DNA from: Symsagittifera roscoffensis
Taxonomy: Eukaryota; Xenacoelomorpha; Acoela; Convolutidae
Assembly: GCF_963678635.1 (NCBI RefSeq)
Contig: NC_087065.1
Location: 70,823,573 to 70,887,572, forward strand
DNA length: 64,000 nt
Direction: 5' to 3'
Below, in pieces: positions 54,532 to 64,000 of this stretch. The notes beneath the pieces are model-generated. The model was given only the letters and a program-made list of their open reading frames with translations. It had not been told where the DNA came from and made no database searches. A program made the translations under genes and the position numbers. Positions within the stretch are counted from its first letter, which is position 1, and the number at the start of each line of letters is the position of its first letter.

Positions 54532-57523
54532 TTTTGCACAGATAACTGTAGTCAACTAAATCTAATGATAAAATTTCCAAGATAAATAAGTGGCACTATC
54601 GCTTCTCCCTACATGCCCAACAAAAATAAAATTTGAAGAAATTTTTTTTTGTACTTATATTCGTTTTTGTATAAAAACTACTGTGGTCAGAACCATCTGT
54701 CCTACTTGTACACTATTCTTGTCAACTTATTTTTGCCTTAAATTTTCCTCTTCACGTTTTTTGTTTCACATGGATTTAGAGCTAGGGTATAGATAATGTC
54801 ATTTATGCCATTAGTACTCAGATTTCTTCAAAAAAAACAGTAATATAACCAAATAGCAAAAAAAATTTAACCAGTGAATATCCCTAAAAAAATAAAAATT
54901 ATCAAAATTGGAGATTTTCGAAATTTATCGAGACTGACTCGTCATTTTTTTTCTAAATTTTTGTCGTTGTAATGGGTGACTCAATAAAACGGCATAAAAA
55001 TGGAGAAAAAATGAGGCAAAAAATAATTTTGCTGCTTGCATAGGTTATTAATTTGGTTCCGGCCATTTTGAAAGAGTTAGAAAGAACTATGGCGCATGGC
55101 CTAATTTGGCGCGAATTCGTAGGCGTAAAGTGGTGGTTCTGATTCTGATAAATTTTCGAAAACTCTTCGAAGTTACAAGAGAAACTGGTCGAAAGTTTTT
55201 ATTTTTCAGACTCAAATTCAAAAAACAGCGGATAAATTGAGTTTTTTTGATTTTCATGATAAACAGTTTTTGATTTGCCAATATGTGATTGGCTGGTTAA
55301 GGTTTTAAAAAAACGTATCATAATCTTGGGCTTCGCCATGATACCGATAAAAACGTTGAAATGTTTTTCATAAAAGAAGCTTTCTTTAAGAAAAAAAATT
55401 TCTTTCGTTTATTTTTTTAGGCAATGATTAGTGTGGTTGGAAAATTTGGCGCTTTAAATTGATTCATGCCGAAAAAGTTATAATGGGCACTTTTGAAAAA
55501 TAAATCTGAGAATGCCACAGTCTGCAATATCTGTTCATGCAATATTGAAGTTTATTGCTCGGCGGTTTTGCATACCAATTAAATACTGTTTCTTAAATCG
55601 ATTTTCGATTTCTTGTTTAACACTTCCCATAATCAACCCTCCCCCGGAAAGATTGGCGCGGCCGCTTTTAAAGCATCCGCACAAACGTTGCTTCCTTTTA
55701 GTTTGTCTATTGCAGCGCAAAATCATTCAAATTATGTTGCTTGTCGTTCCGACATTGAATTTGTATGAAAAAAAAATTTGTCGTTCCGAGCATTGATGGT
55801 GCAAAGTTTCTTGCAATTTGATTCGTTTATTTATCTGTTCAAAATCATGATTATTCATTGTGTATAAAAAAATGCGCGCAGCTCCGTTTCGTCACTTTGT
55901 TGTTTCGACCATTTGAAAAATGGCAAGGAACTTAGAATTTGGGTGTGATTTAGTTTTTTCTTCTTGTTTTTTATTTTCAACCTATATTTAGGGACCACAA
56001 AAGTCATCGGAATGGGTCGAGTGATGTATCATATTTAAGACCTTTCATTCGTGATTTGAACGGAGCAAAAAATTTTTCAAGAAAACTCCTAGTGTTGAGA
56101 GTAGCCGGCTTACATTTTTTCAGTTTTAGACTATTTTTGAGCAAGTAAAGCGATCGATTAACATTCGGTATATGAAAAGATTTTTCTCTAGAATTTTTTT
56201 TTCTGTTATGATTTCTTTGAAGTCTAATGTTTTCAATTATGCCTAATTCGCTAACTTTCTACGCGTTTTTATAGTTATCTCGACAGACCACGCACAAAAA
56301 ACGCTACTAATATGAACAAAAAAATTATTTAAAAAAAAAACAGTGTTTTTGGTAGTTTTTTTTTGTGGTATGCATTTGGTCGGAACATTCTGTGCTACTT
56401 GTACAGCAATCACCTACCCTTGTTTAAACTAATTGTTGATAATTATTGCTATAAACTTTCGGCGAATTTTTTTTTCGGAATTTGATTCGAAATGTGCACT
56501 TAGTAAATAAATATGATTGAGAAATCGAACTTGAGAAAACATATAAAAAGTAAGTTTAATAAAACTTGATTTTTAAATGTTTTTTTTTGTCCACTTTTGA
56601 TTGCTGATTAAGGAACTTAAGTAAAATCAATTGTAAATAACATTTGGATGCCTAAATTTGCATAGTCTAGTTTTTGGCCATGGTTATAAGAACCTAAATG
56701 CTTTTGACAGCCAAATTATATACGAATCAACTAATTGAATCCGAATAATTTATTGAAACAGGAAACTTTTATTGACCTAAAAATTAAGAAGTTTCTAAAA
56801 ACTAAATTAGATTAACTTATTCTCAAGCAACTTCTGAAGATAAATCAAAAGAAGTTAATCCCTAGCAAATGTTCACAATCAAGTTAAGGCGAACACCTGC
56901 TCACAGAGCCTAATTTATCGGTTTGGACCAACGGTTTCAACGCTTATGTCAGAATTAAGTTCGGACATTTGATCAAGTCAGGGACTCTTTTGACTCTTTC
57001 CGGTCACAAGCGATAGGGGAGCTTTCAAATTCAATAATAAGAAATCTCGTGTCACAATCATTAGTATATTCTCAGCTTGAGATCCTAGAAATGTTACAAT
57101 ACGTTTCATAGCAAAAGCTTCAAGAGCACTTTGGTTATATTCAGACACATGAAAGCACAGAAGTTACAGAGTTGCTATGGTCTTAAACATATAGAACCAT
57201 AGTAGTTTCTGTTCGAATTATATAATAATTGGTGAGTACACATTTCAAGTAATGTTTTAACAAGATTTGGTTTCGACTTTACGTTAAATAACTTTCGAAG
57301 TTAACTTTGTGAATTACGTTAAATATCGTCTTGCTGCTTTATTAAATCACATATACGTAAGTTTAAATCTTTTGAATGGATTTTTTTCCGAGTCACTGAT
57401 TTTAAACTATTTTTGGTAAGACTTATATTTATAGATTGTTTCGTTTAGTTTTCATCATTTGAATGTGTTTTAATGAATAGTTTTCGGCTATAAAAACTAT
57501 TATTGTTAACATTTAACGATGAA
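54532..57523. other. AT-rich intergenic region with interspersed repeats
   Basis: No gene with support. A repeat at about 55,900-56,420 (landmarks GTCATCGGAATGGGTCGAGTGATGTATC and a GTCGGAACATTCTGTGCTACTTGTACA-like end) is found inverted at about 58,750-59,270 and more diverged at 51,880-52,150 and 59,440-59,830. A GGGCTTCGCC word at 55,331 recalls the Helitron-like right end. A 94-codon frame at 55,512 is not supported. Confidence 0.4.
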
Positions 57524-57581
57524 ATGACTTCGACAGACATGGGACCACCGTCTTACTCAGCCATTAGAAACAGTCAGAATA
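57524..57581 (+). CDS. Candidate first coding exon a (very tentative)
   Basis: ATG at 57,524 opens a 58-nt stretch ending in phase 1 at a weak donor (AATA|GTAAAC). It encodes a short peptide with a PPSY motif. A tiny upstream ATG-AAA-TGA overlaps its start. It is of interest only because the exons at 58,475 and 63,822 have the same design. Confidence 0.25.
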
Positions 57582-58035
57582 GTAAACACACTTTACTTCG
57601 AATCTTTAATTTAGAAAAAGTAAACCGTTTCGAAATTACTAATATCTTTTTGAAAACGATTTGGCGAATAATAAGCGGATAGTAGTATACCTACTAACTT
57701 CTCAAGGAATTATAGGATTATCAACTGGGCGTGATTTGATTTGACTGAAAAGATTTCATCGGATGACTGAAAAACTTCAAATCTTCCCCTAAACCACCTG
57801 AAAAATTATATTTAGAATCTTTGTAACAACCCGCTCAACCTTCTCCAACAATTTTTGGTTAAGGTTTGTGAACGTTTATCAGAGGTCAGTTTTTCTTACA
57901 TTTTTTGCTTTTCATTTATTTATATCTATATATATTTTAATACATTTTTTTTCACATTGTTTTTAAAAAGCTTCTTAAGGTAAGGAAAAACTCAGAATCT
58001 CAATCAATTGCTATAGCTTTCAAATATGTATATTT

Positions 58036-58243
58036 GGATCTACTTAACAATCTCCACCCCTTTCATGAAAGGGGGGGGGTTGTTAAGTAGGTCAAAATGG
58101 TCGATTTTTCAACCAATCAGAATGCAGCAAAATTATAATTCTCAATAGAAAGCTCAGTGCTAATTTACTGTATTTATTTATAGGGGTGGAGATTCTTAAG
58201 TAGGTACCATAGGGGGGGGGGGGAGAGATTGTTAAGTAGATCC
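58036..58243. mobile_element. 208-bp MITE with perfect 19-bp TIRs and 8-bp target duplication
   Basis: GGATCTACTTAACAATCTC at 58,036-58,054 is the exact reverse complement of 58,225-58,243. GTATATTT flanks it on both sides (58,028-58,035 and 58,244-58,251). The interior carries a nested palindrome around CCCCTTTCATGAAAGGGG (about 58,040-58,090) and a TATAGGGGTGGAGATT core. An 8-bp duplication fits hAT-like or P-like transposases; no transposase is encoded. Confidence 0.85.
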
Positions 58244-58474
58244 GTATATTTTAATACGTTTTTTTAACATTTTTAATTAGAAAGAGCCATGACCTATTTC
58301 AGAAAACTTTTGCGTGCAAAAGCTAATTGTTCAGACAGAAGATATGACTCAAGGTCACCCAAAACTCAAATTTGCATGCAAAAGTTGCTCAATAATGGCA
58401 GATTGCTCTTTTTAATTATTTTTGTCTGCTCCAAGTTTTCGCTACTAGTAAATTATTTTGCTGCAGACAGACAG

Positions 58475-58604
58475 ATGAGTGACAATCGCAGGTACGGGGG
58501 AGGGGCTAATGGGGGAGTGCCCCCTCCTTATGACGTCGCCCACAGGATCTACAGCAATCCAGCGGCGGGGGGAAACGACACCGTCTACTACAACGACCAG
58601 TCTG
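58475..58604 (+). CDS. First coding exon of an unidentified host gene
   Basis: After a TTTTGCTGCAG acceptor (ending 58,466), ATG at 58,475 begins 130 nt that are clearly more GC-rich than the flanks and end at a strong donor (TCTG|GTAAGT, GT at 58,605) in phase 1. The peptide starts MSDNRRYGGG, has a PPPY motif (a WW-domain ligand type) near residue 17 and a Tyr-containing acidic end. No membrane segment or catalytic motif is in this exon and I recognise no family. Later exons must lie further right, possibly beyond the window. The frame also extends upstream to 58,289, but the acceptor and base composition favour the ATG given here. Confidence 0.55.
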
Positions 58605-59917
58605 GTAAGTCCAGATGGATTCGATTTTCTGTTCAAATTTGTTCAAATTTTTTTTGCAAAAATTTAAGCATAATTAATTTGCTAAATTTATTCAATTTCG
58701 AGTATTCGATGACGAATCAAGTGTCATAGTTAGAATCCTATGTTTAAGTTAGAATTCACTGTTATGAGAAGAATAATAGCCGGCTGCTGTGCAAGTAGTA
58801 CAGAATGTTCCGATCATACTCATAAAAGCCTAAAAAAATTTTTAAATGATATATATTTTTTTCAAATTAGTGTTGGTTTTGAGTCGTGCTGATAAAAACA
58901 AATTTTAGGCATATTTGGCAGTCACGGTAAAAAAGTAAATTGGGCAACGGGTTTAGTCGAAAAATACAAGAAAAAATTTTTAAAAAAATTATCATTTTTT
59001 TGTAAATTTTTTTGCAGAAATGTTTTGAAATTTTGAAGATTTTTATTACCAAGATTGAGTTAAATTAAAGTTTCATGGCTTAACTTTCTGTAGTAAGCAT
59101 GCTCGCTTGCTTTTTCAGCTCGATATTGAAATAAAAGTCAAAAGTTTTAAACAAGTTTTTCTCGATACTGAAAGGGATTTACTACGATAAATCACTCGAC
59201 CCATTCCGATGATTATTTGTGGTACCTTCTTGCTGAAAAAAAAACAAAAGCACGAATACAAAATTTTTCCCAATTTTCAATGTTCTAATAAATTAGAATT
59301 CACTGATAAGGGATCAAAGATCAAACGGACGTAAATAAAATAACTAAATCGATTTTTTTTGGAGATATGTAGCTAGCGCCGAAATAAAATTTTTTTCTTT
59401 TTCAATTTTTAGTTTTTTGTGCGTGCGACGAGGAAAAGGAAAACTTAGAATTTGAGTGATTCAATCCTAAAATTTTTCAAAACAGTTGTCTTCAAAAATG
59501 AAGATTAACAATACAAAAAATGAAATTATATTTTTGCAGATTTTTTGAGTTATAGAAACAATTTTTTTGACAAGGACGCGCTAGATGAAGCTTCTAAAAT
59601 GCGTGGAGTGAAAACTAAGTTTTTTTGCACAGTTTAATTGTCAAATTTGTGTTTATTAAACGTAATCGCATGCTTTACTCCTCGAAATTAGACTAAAAGA
59701 AAAAATTTCAAACCAGTTTTTCCCGACATAGAGTTATCATATCATAATGATGTTTGTTGTTCGGATCAGGACTTAATTGACTGCAATATGATGTATCACT
59801 CAACCCATTGTGATGATAGTTTGTGGTGATACGCCAAAGATAAAGTTTTTTTTCCCAATTTCAGTTGTCCGGCAAAATATTAATTCCCGAACAACACCTT
59901 GAATAAACGAAAGTTTG
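58605..59917. other. Putative intron sequence with interspersed repeats
   Basis: AT-rich, no exon recognised. About 58,750-59,270 is an inverted copy of the repeat at 55,900-56,420 (shared CAAGTAGTACAGAATGTTCCGA end and ACTCGACCCATTCCGATGA block), and 59,440-59,830 is a diverged third copy. Confidence 0.4.
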
Positions 59918-62900
59918 GCGAATGCAAGCAAGTTGGCTTTTGACACTAGGTGAATTTCCTGTCAAGATAACACCACTTAAAAAAGATAATATTTTGTACT
60001 ATTAATTGGAACAACGCTGTTGTAATTGAGTTCGTTTTGTTTAAAGAGTTAGGGTCTTTTTTCAAAAAGTTTTTTTTTCAGAATTTTCCACACTGAATGA
60101 TTTTTAGAAGTTCTGATCTAAGCTTTTTTAAACGTTGCGCTCGATAGCCCTTTAAACACTTAGCCGTATGCTAAATTGATGTCATTCATTTAATGTATCA
60201 GATATTTCAAAAATCAAATAAGAAATTGATGGTACCAGAAAGCTGTTCGTATCAAGGCGAAGACCCAAGTGCTTCGGTTGCCGTTTACCGTGCCTAAAAT
60301 AGCTTCTGGAAAAAAATACTTTTGTGTTTGTTCACCCAATATTTTGATAGGTGAGATTATTTAATTCAACTGAAATTTATTTCTGAGCTGGGTTACTCTA
60401 CCATCAACGCTATGCCTCAAAAGAAAACTGAAAAGTTCGCGCTCATTAATTATAGCAAAATGTAGGGATTGTCAATTTCCAATGCCCCTTACTCTAAAAG
60501 TGGCACGTTATCTTTCAGGCCATTCATATATTTCAGAATAAATGAAACGATTTTATCCAAAAATGTCAAAAAAAAGTCGATGAAATTTTTCTGGGGACAA
60601 CACACAGTGAATGAATGTTGATAATTCGAGATAAGTTGATTTAGATTTCTAGAGTCTCTGAACTGGAAGGTTTTTGTCTGTGGAACTCAAAAGATTTGTG
60701 GAACACAGTGGCATTCGTGAAAAATGTTTTTGATGGGCGGCTGCCAGATGTCTTTTGGTTATTTTTGATCTTTATTTTATGCAAATAAACAAAAGCTGAC
60801 ACAGCAGCCCAGATAGTTTTATCCGCATTTTTTTGCAATCAATCTAAAAAATAAAATTTAAGGCAAGAGGGGTTTGCTCAATCATATTTGAATCATGTTA
60901 TTTTGAATTTTTCTGATGCAGTTACTAAACAATATAAAGACAGGACTAACATACACATTTTGTTGTCAATGTAATGTGTTCACGAACCGTTTCTTTTTTA
61001 TTTTTGATATCCAATGTGACATATTCGTTTGTGTTTTTTGTTGTACTTGGTATTGCATTAAAAACACCCGAATACAGAATTATTTCACGCTGCATCACCG
61101 GAACAACAAAACCCCTTTGTTTTTTTTTGTTTTTTGCTATTACTATCTTCAAAATGTCTCTCGTATTTTCTTGAGCAAGAGTGCATTTAGTTTTGTTTTC
61201 AGAACACAAAATTTCGAAATTATTGATCAAAAAATTTCAATGAAGTAACCTCAATTTTTTATGGTCTAGTCTACAAAACTTTTGATCAATTCTACTCAAT
61301 GCTTTAGAAAAATATATCTACAACTCGTTTGTTTTACGAATTTTTTCACTAGCTTTTAAACGATACGGCTGTCGTTTTTTGACATGTAAGTACTTGAAGT
61401 TTTTTGGCATGTAAAGTAGTGAACAGCCTCAGGATTAGCACGAGGAATGTTTTGCTTCAATGGAGAAATTGGCATAGTTTAAATTATAAATCTATTTTAA
61501 AATCAAACGTCTGTACCATGTGATTCAGTTTTGGTTTTAGGAACTGAATTTAATGTCCGCCAGTGCTAATATCCTGTTGATACAATTCATGTAAGGTCAC
61601 CCCTGCTTTATATAAGAATTAGTGAAATTCGAATTCATTGGCCATAACAACTTAAGAAATGGTTTTGTGAACTATTTATTATCGCAATTGCAGACAACGC
61701 TTTTAACAGTCCATGGCACATGTATGCAAAAGTTACTTTATTGTACTAACCTAAAACCCTCATAACTTATTTGCCCTAGAATAGTGGGCAATGAATATAC
61801 CAGCGAATGCAAGCAAGTTGGCTTTTGACACTAGGTGAGTTTCCTGTCAAGATAACACCACTTAAAAAAGATAATATTTTGTACTATTAATTGGAACAAC
61901 GCTGTTGTAATTGAGTTCGTTTTGTTTAAAGAGTTAGGGTCTTTTTTCAAAAAGTTTTTTTTTCATAGAATTTTCCACACTGAATGATTTTTAGAAGTTC
62001 TGATCTAAGCTTTTTTAAACGTTGCGCTCGATAGCCCTTTAAACACTTAGCCGTATGCTAAATTGATGTCATTCATTTAATGTATCAGATATTTCAAAAA
62101 TCAAACAAGAAATTGATGGTACCAGAAAGCTGTTCATATCAAGGCGAAGACCCAAGTGCTTCGGTTGCCGTTTACCGTGCCTAAAATAGCTTCTGGAAAA
62201 AAATACTTTTGTGTTTGTTCACCCAATATTTTGATAGATGAGATTATCTAATTTCAATTGGAAATTATTTCCGAGCTGGGTTACTCTACCATTAACGCTA
62301 TGCCTCAAAAGAAAACTGAAAAGTTCGCGCTCATTAATAATTAGCAAAATGTAGGGATTGTCAATTCCCAATGCCCATTACTCTAAAAGTGGCGCGTTAT
62401 ATTTCAGGCCATTCATATATTTCAGAATAAATGAAACGATTTGATCCAAAGTTGTCGAAAATAAAGTCGATGAAACTTTTCTGGGGAAAACACACAATGA
62501 ATGAATGTTGATAATTCGAGATAAGTTGATTTAGATTTCTAGAGTCTCTGAACTGGAAGGTTTTTGTCTGTGGAACTCAAAAGATTTGTGGAACACAGTG
62601 GCATTCGTGAAAAATGTTTGTGATGGGCGGCTGCCAGATGTCTTTTGGTTATTTTTGATCTTTATTTTATGCAAATAAACAAAAGCTGACCAAGCAGCCC
62701 AGATAGTTTTATCCGCATTTTTTTGCAATCAATCTAAAAAATAAAATATAAGGCAAGAGGGGTTTGCTCAATCAAATTTGAATCATGTTATTTTAAATTT
62801 TTTTGATGCAGTTACTAAACAATATAAAGACAGGACTAACATACACATTTTGTTGTCAATGTAATGTGTTCAGGAACCGTTTCTTTTTTATTTTTGATAT

Positions 62901-63693
62901 TCAGTGTGACAAATTCGTTTGTGTTTTTTGTTGTACTTGCTTTTGCATTAAAAACACCCGAATACAGAATTATTTCACGCTGCATCACCGGAACAACAAA
63001 ACCCCGTTGTTTTTTTTTCATTTTTGCTATTACTATCTTCAAAATGTCTCTCGTATTTTCTTGAGCAAGAGTGCATTTAGTTTTGTTTTCAGAACACAAA
63101 ATTTCGAAATTATTGATCAAAAAATGTCAATGAAGTAACCTCATTTTTTTATGGTCTAGTCTACAAAACTTTTGATCAATTCTACTCAATGCTTCAGAAA
63201 AATATATCTACAACTCGTTTGTTTTACGAATTTTTTCACTAGCTTTTAAGCGATACGGCTGTCGTTTTTTGACAAGAAAGTACTTGAAGTTTTTTGGCAT
63301 GTAAAGTAGTGAACAGCCTCAGGATTAGCACTAGGAATGTTTTGCTTCAATGGAGAAATTGGCATAGTTTAAATTATAAATCTATTTTAAAATCAAACGT
63401 CTGTACCATATGATTCAGTTTTGGTTTTAGGAACTGAATTTAATGTCCGCCAGTGCTAATATCCTGTTGATACAATTCATGTAAGGTCACCCCTGCTTTA
63501 TATAAGAATTAGTGAAATTCGAATTCATTGGCCATAACAACTTAAGAAATGGTTTTGTAAACTATTTATTATCGCAATTGCAGACAACGCTTTTAACAGT
63601 CCATGGCACATGTATGCAAAAGTTACTTTATTGTACTAACCTAAAACCCTCATAACTTATTTGCCCTAGAATAGTGGGCAATGAAAATATCAG
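59918..63693. repeat. 1.89-kb tandem duplication (two copies)
   Basis: Copy 1 is 59,918-61,802, copy 2 61,803-63,693, both opening GCGAATGCAAGCAAGTTGGC and closing near AGTGGGCAATGAA. They differ by scattered substitutions and few-base indels. Each includes a diverged Helitron-like right end on the minus strand (near 60,250 and 62,140: ATCAAGGCGAAGACC) and short frames on both strands that are shadows of the repeat. Confidence 0.85.
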
Positions 63694-63821
63694 AACTGCT
63701 CGCAATGTTGAACTTGGAGAGATAAATTCTTCAAGACAGTTTATCATTCATTGAACTCGAAGGATTCGTTTAGATTTCAGATTAGGGATTCGGTTCAAAG
63801 TTTAGAAATTGTGATTATTCA

Positions 63822-63861
63822 ATGGATCGAAGGCACTATACTTTTCGGATGGCCGACACAG
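63822..63861 (+). CDS. Candidate short first coding exon c (tentative)
   Basis: ATG at 63,822 opens a 40-nt coding stretch (MDRRHYTFRMADT) ending in phase 1 at a good donor (ACAG|GTAAAA). The surrounding DNA, after the tandem duplication ends, is unique in this window. It could be an alternative first exon of the gene represented by 58,475-58,604. No further exon is visible before the window ends. Confidence 0.3.
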
Positions 63862-64000
63862 GTAAAATTCTGAGTTTAGTTACTTCAAAGTCAACTTGGA
63901 TTGACCCGTCAATACATTTTTCTAGAGAAAACGAGTCTTAAACATTGCCCCAATAACATTGAATTAGAGTCGAATTAGAAAATAGGAATTGGAAAAGCTT

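Noticed and set aside
60946-63120. 94-codon minus-strand and 110-codon plus-strand frames present in both 1.89-kb copies
   Set aside because: Both strands are open over the same bases, and persistence is explained by the recent duplication, not selection.

Overview
The window is AT-rich metazoan DNA. GT-AG introns, a glycosyltransferase gene fragment, LTR, LINE, MITE and Helitron-like elements and repeated tandem duplications all point to an invertebrate animal; I cannot resolve the phylum. No rRNA, tRNA or CRISPR was found.

1-17,957: one very large LTR retroelement (plus strand, A-rich and G-poor coding strand), entered at its leader and cut off inside its 3' end region. It has a structured leader, a small basic protein, a 609-aa Gln/Asn-rich protein, a 2,000-aa Gag-Pol (CCHC knuckle, DSG protease, YLDD reverse transcriptase, RNase H, HHCC and D,D35E integrase), the integrase tail in the -1 frame, two tiny membrane proteins, a 377-codon frame with no ATG, an 872-aa envelope-like glycoprotein, a 601-aa protein of unknown function, and a 78-nt GT-AG intron just after the last stop. 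The order protease-RT-RNase H-integrase is that of Ty3/gypsy. The envelope looks like the glycoprotein type known from chuviruses and some BEL/Pao elements. Adjacent frames repeatedly overlap at ATGA or within tens of bases, so the element looks like an endogenous-virus-like mosaic with a compact, probably polycistronic and spliced, expression plan. This is the most novel part of the window.

17,958-21,125: remains of a host gene, two exons of a GT11 (alpha-1,2-fucosyltransferase-like) protein with a GT microsatellite in the intron, then non-coding DNA and a Helitron-like short element.

21,126-32,397: minus-strand, head-to-tail array of the same retroelement's terminal sequences (3' region, promoter region, leader) with all coding sequence lost. 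A 3.94-kb block of it is tandemly duplicated, apparently without differences.

32,398-57,500: gene-poor and repeat-dominated. It holds Helitron-like short elements with a hairpin at each end, a decayed LINE reverse transcriptase (36.6-37.1 kb), a roughly 2.48-kb higher-order satellite rich in GTCGCG words (39.7-46.0 kb), a microRNA-precursor-like hairpin (47.05 kb), a 30-bp minisatellite (48.4 kb) and a 2.3-kb tandem duplication (49.9-54.5 kb).

57,500-64,000: possible 5' end of a host gene. Three candidate first coding exons (57.5, 58.5 and 63.8 kb) all start with ATG and end in phase 1; the 58.5-kb one is GC-rich and convincing. They lie among a 208-bp MITE with perfect 19-bp inverted repeats and an 8-bp target duplication, and a 1.89-kb tandem duplication.
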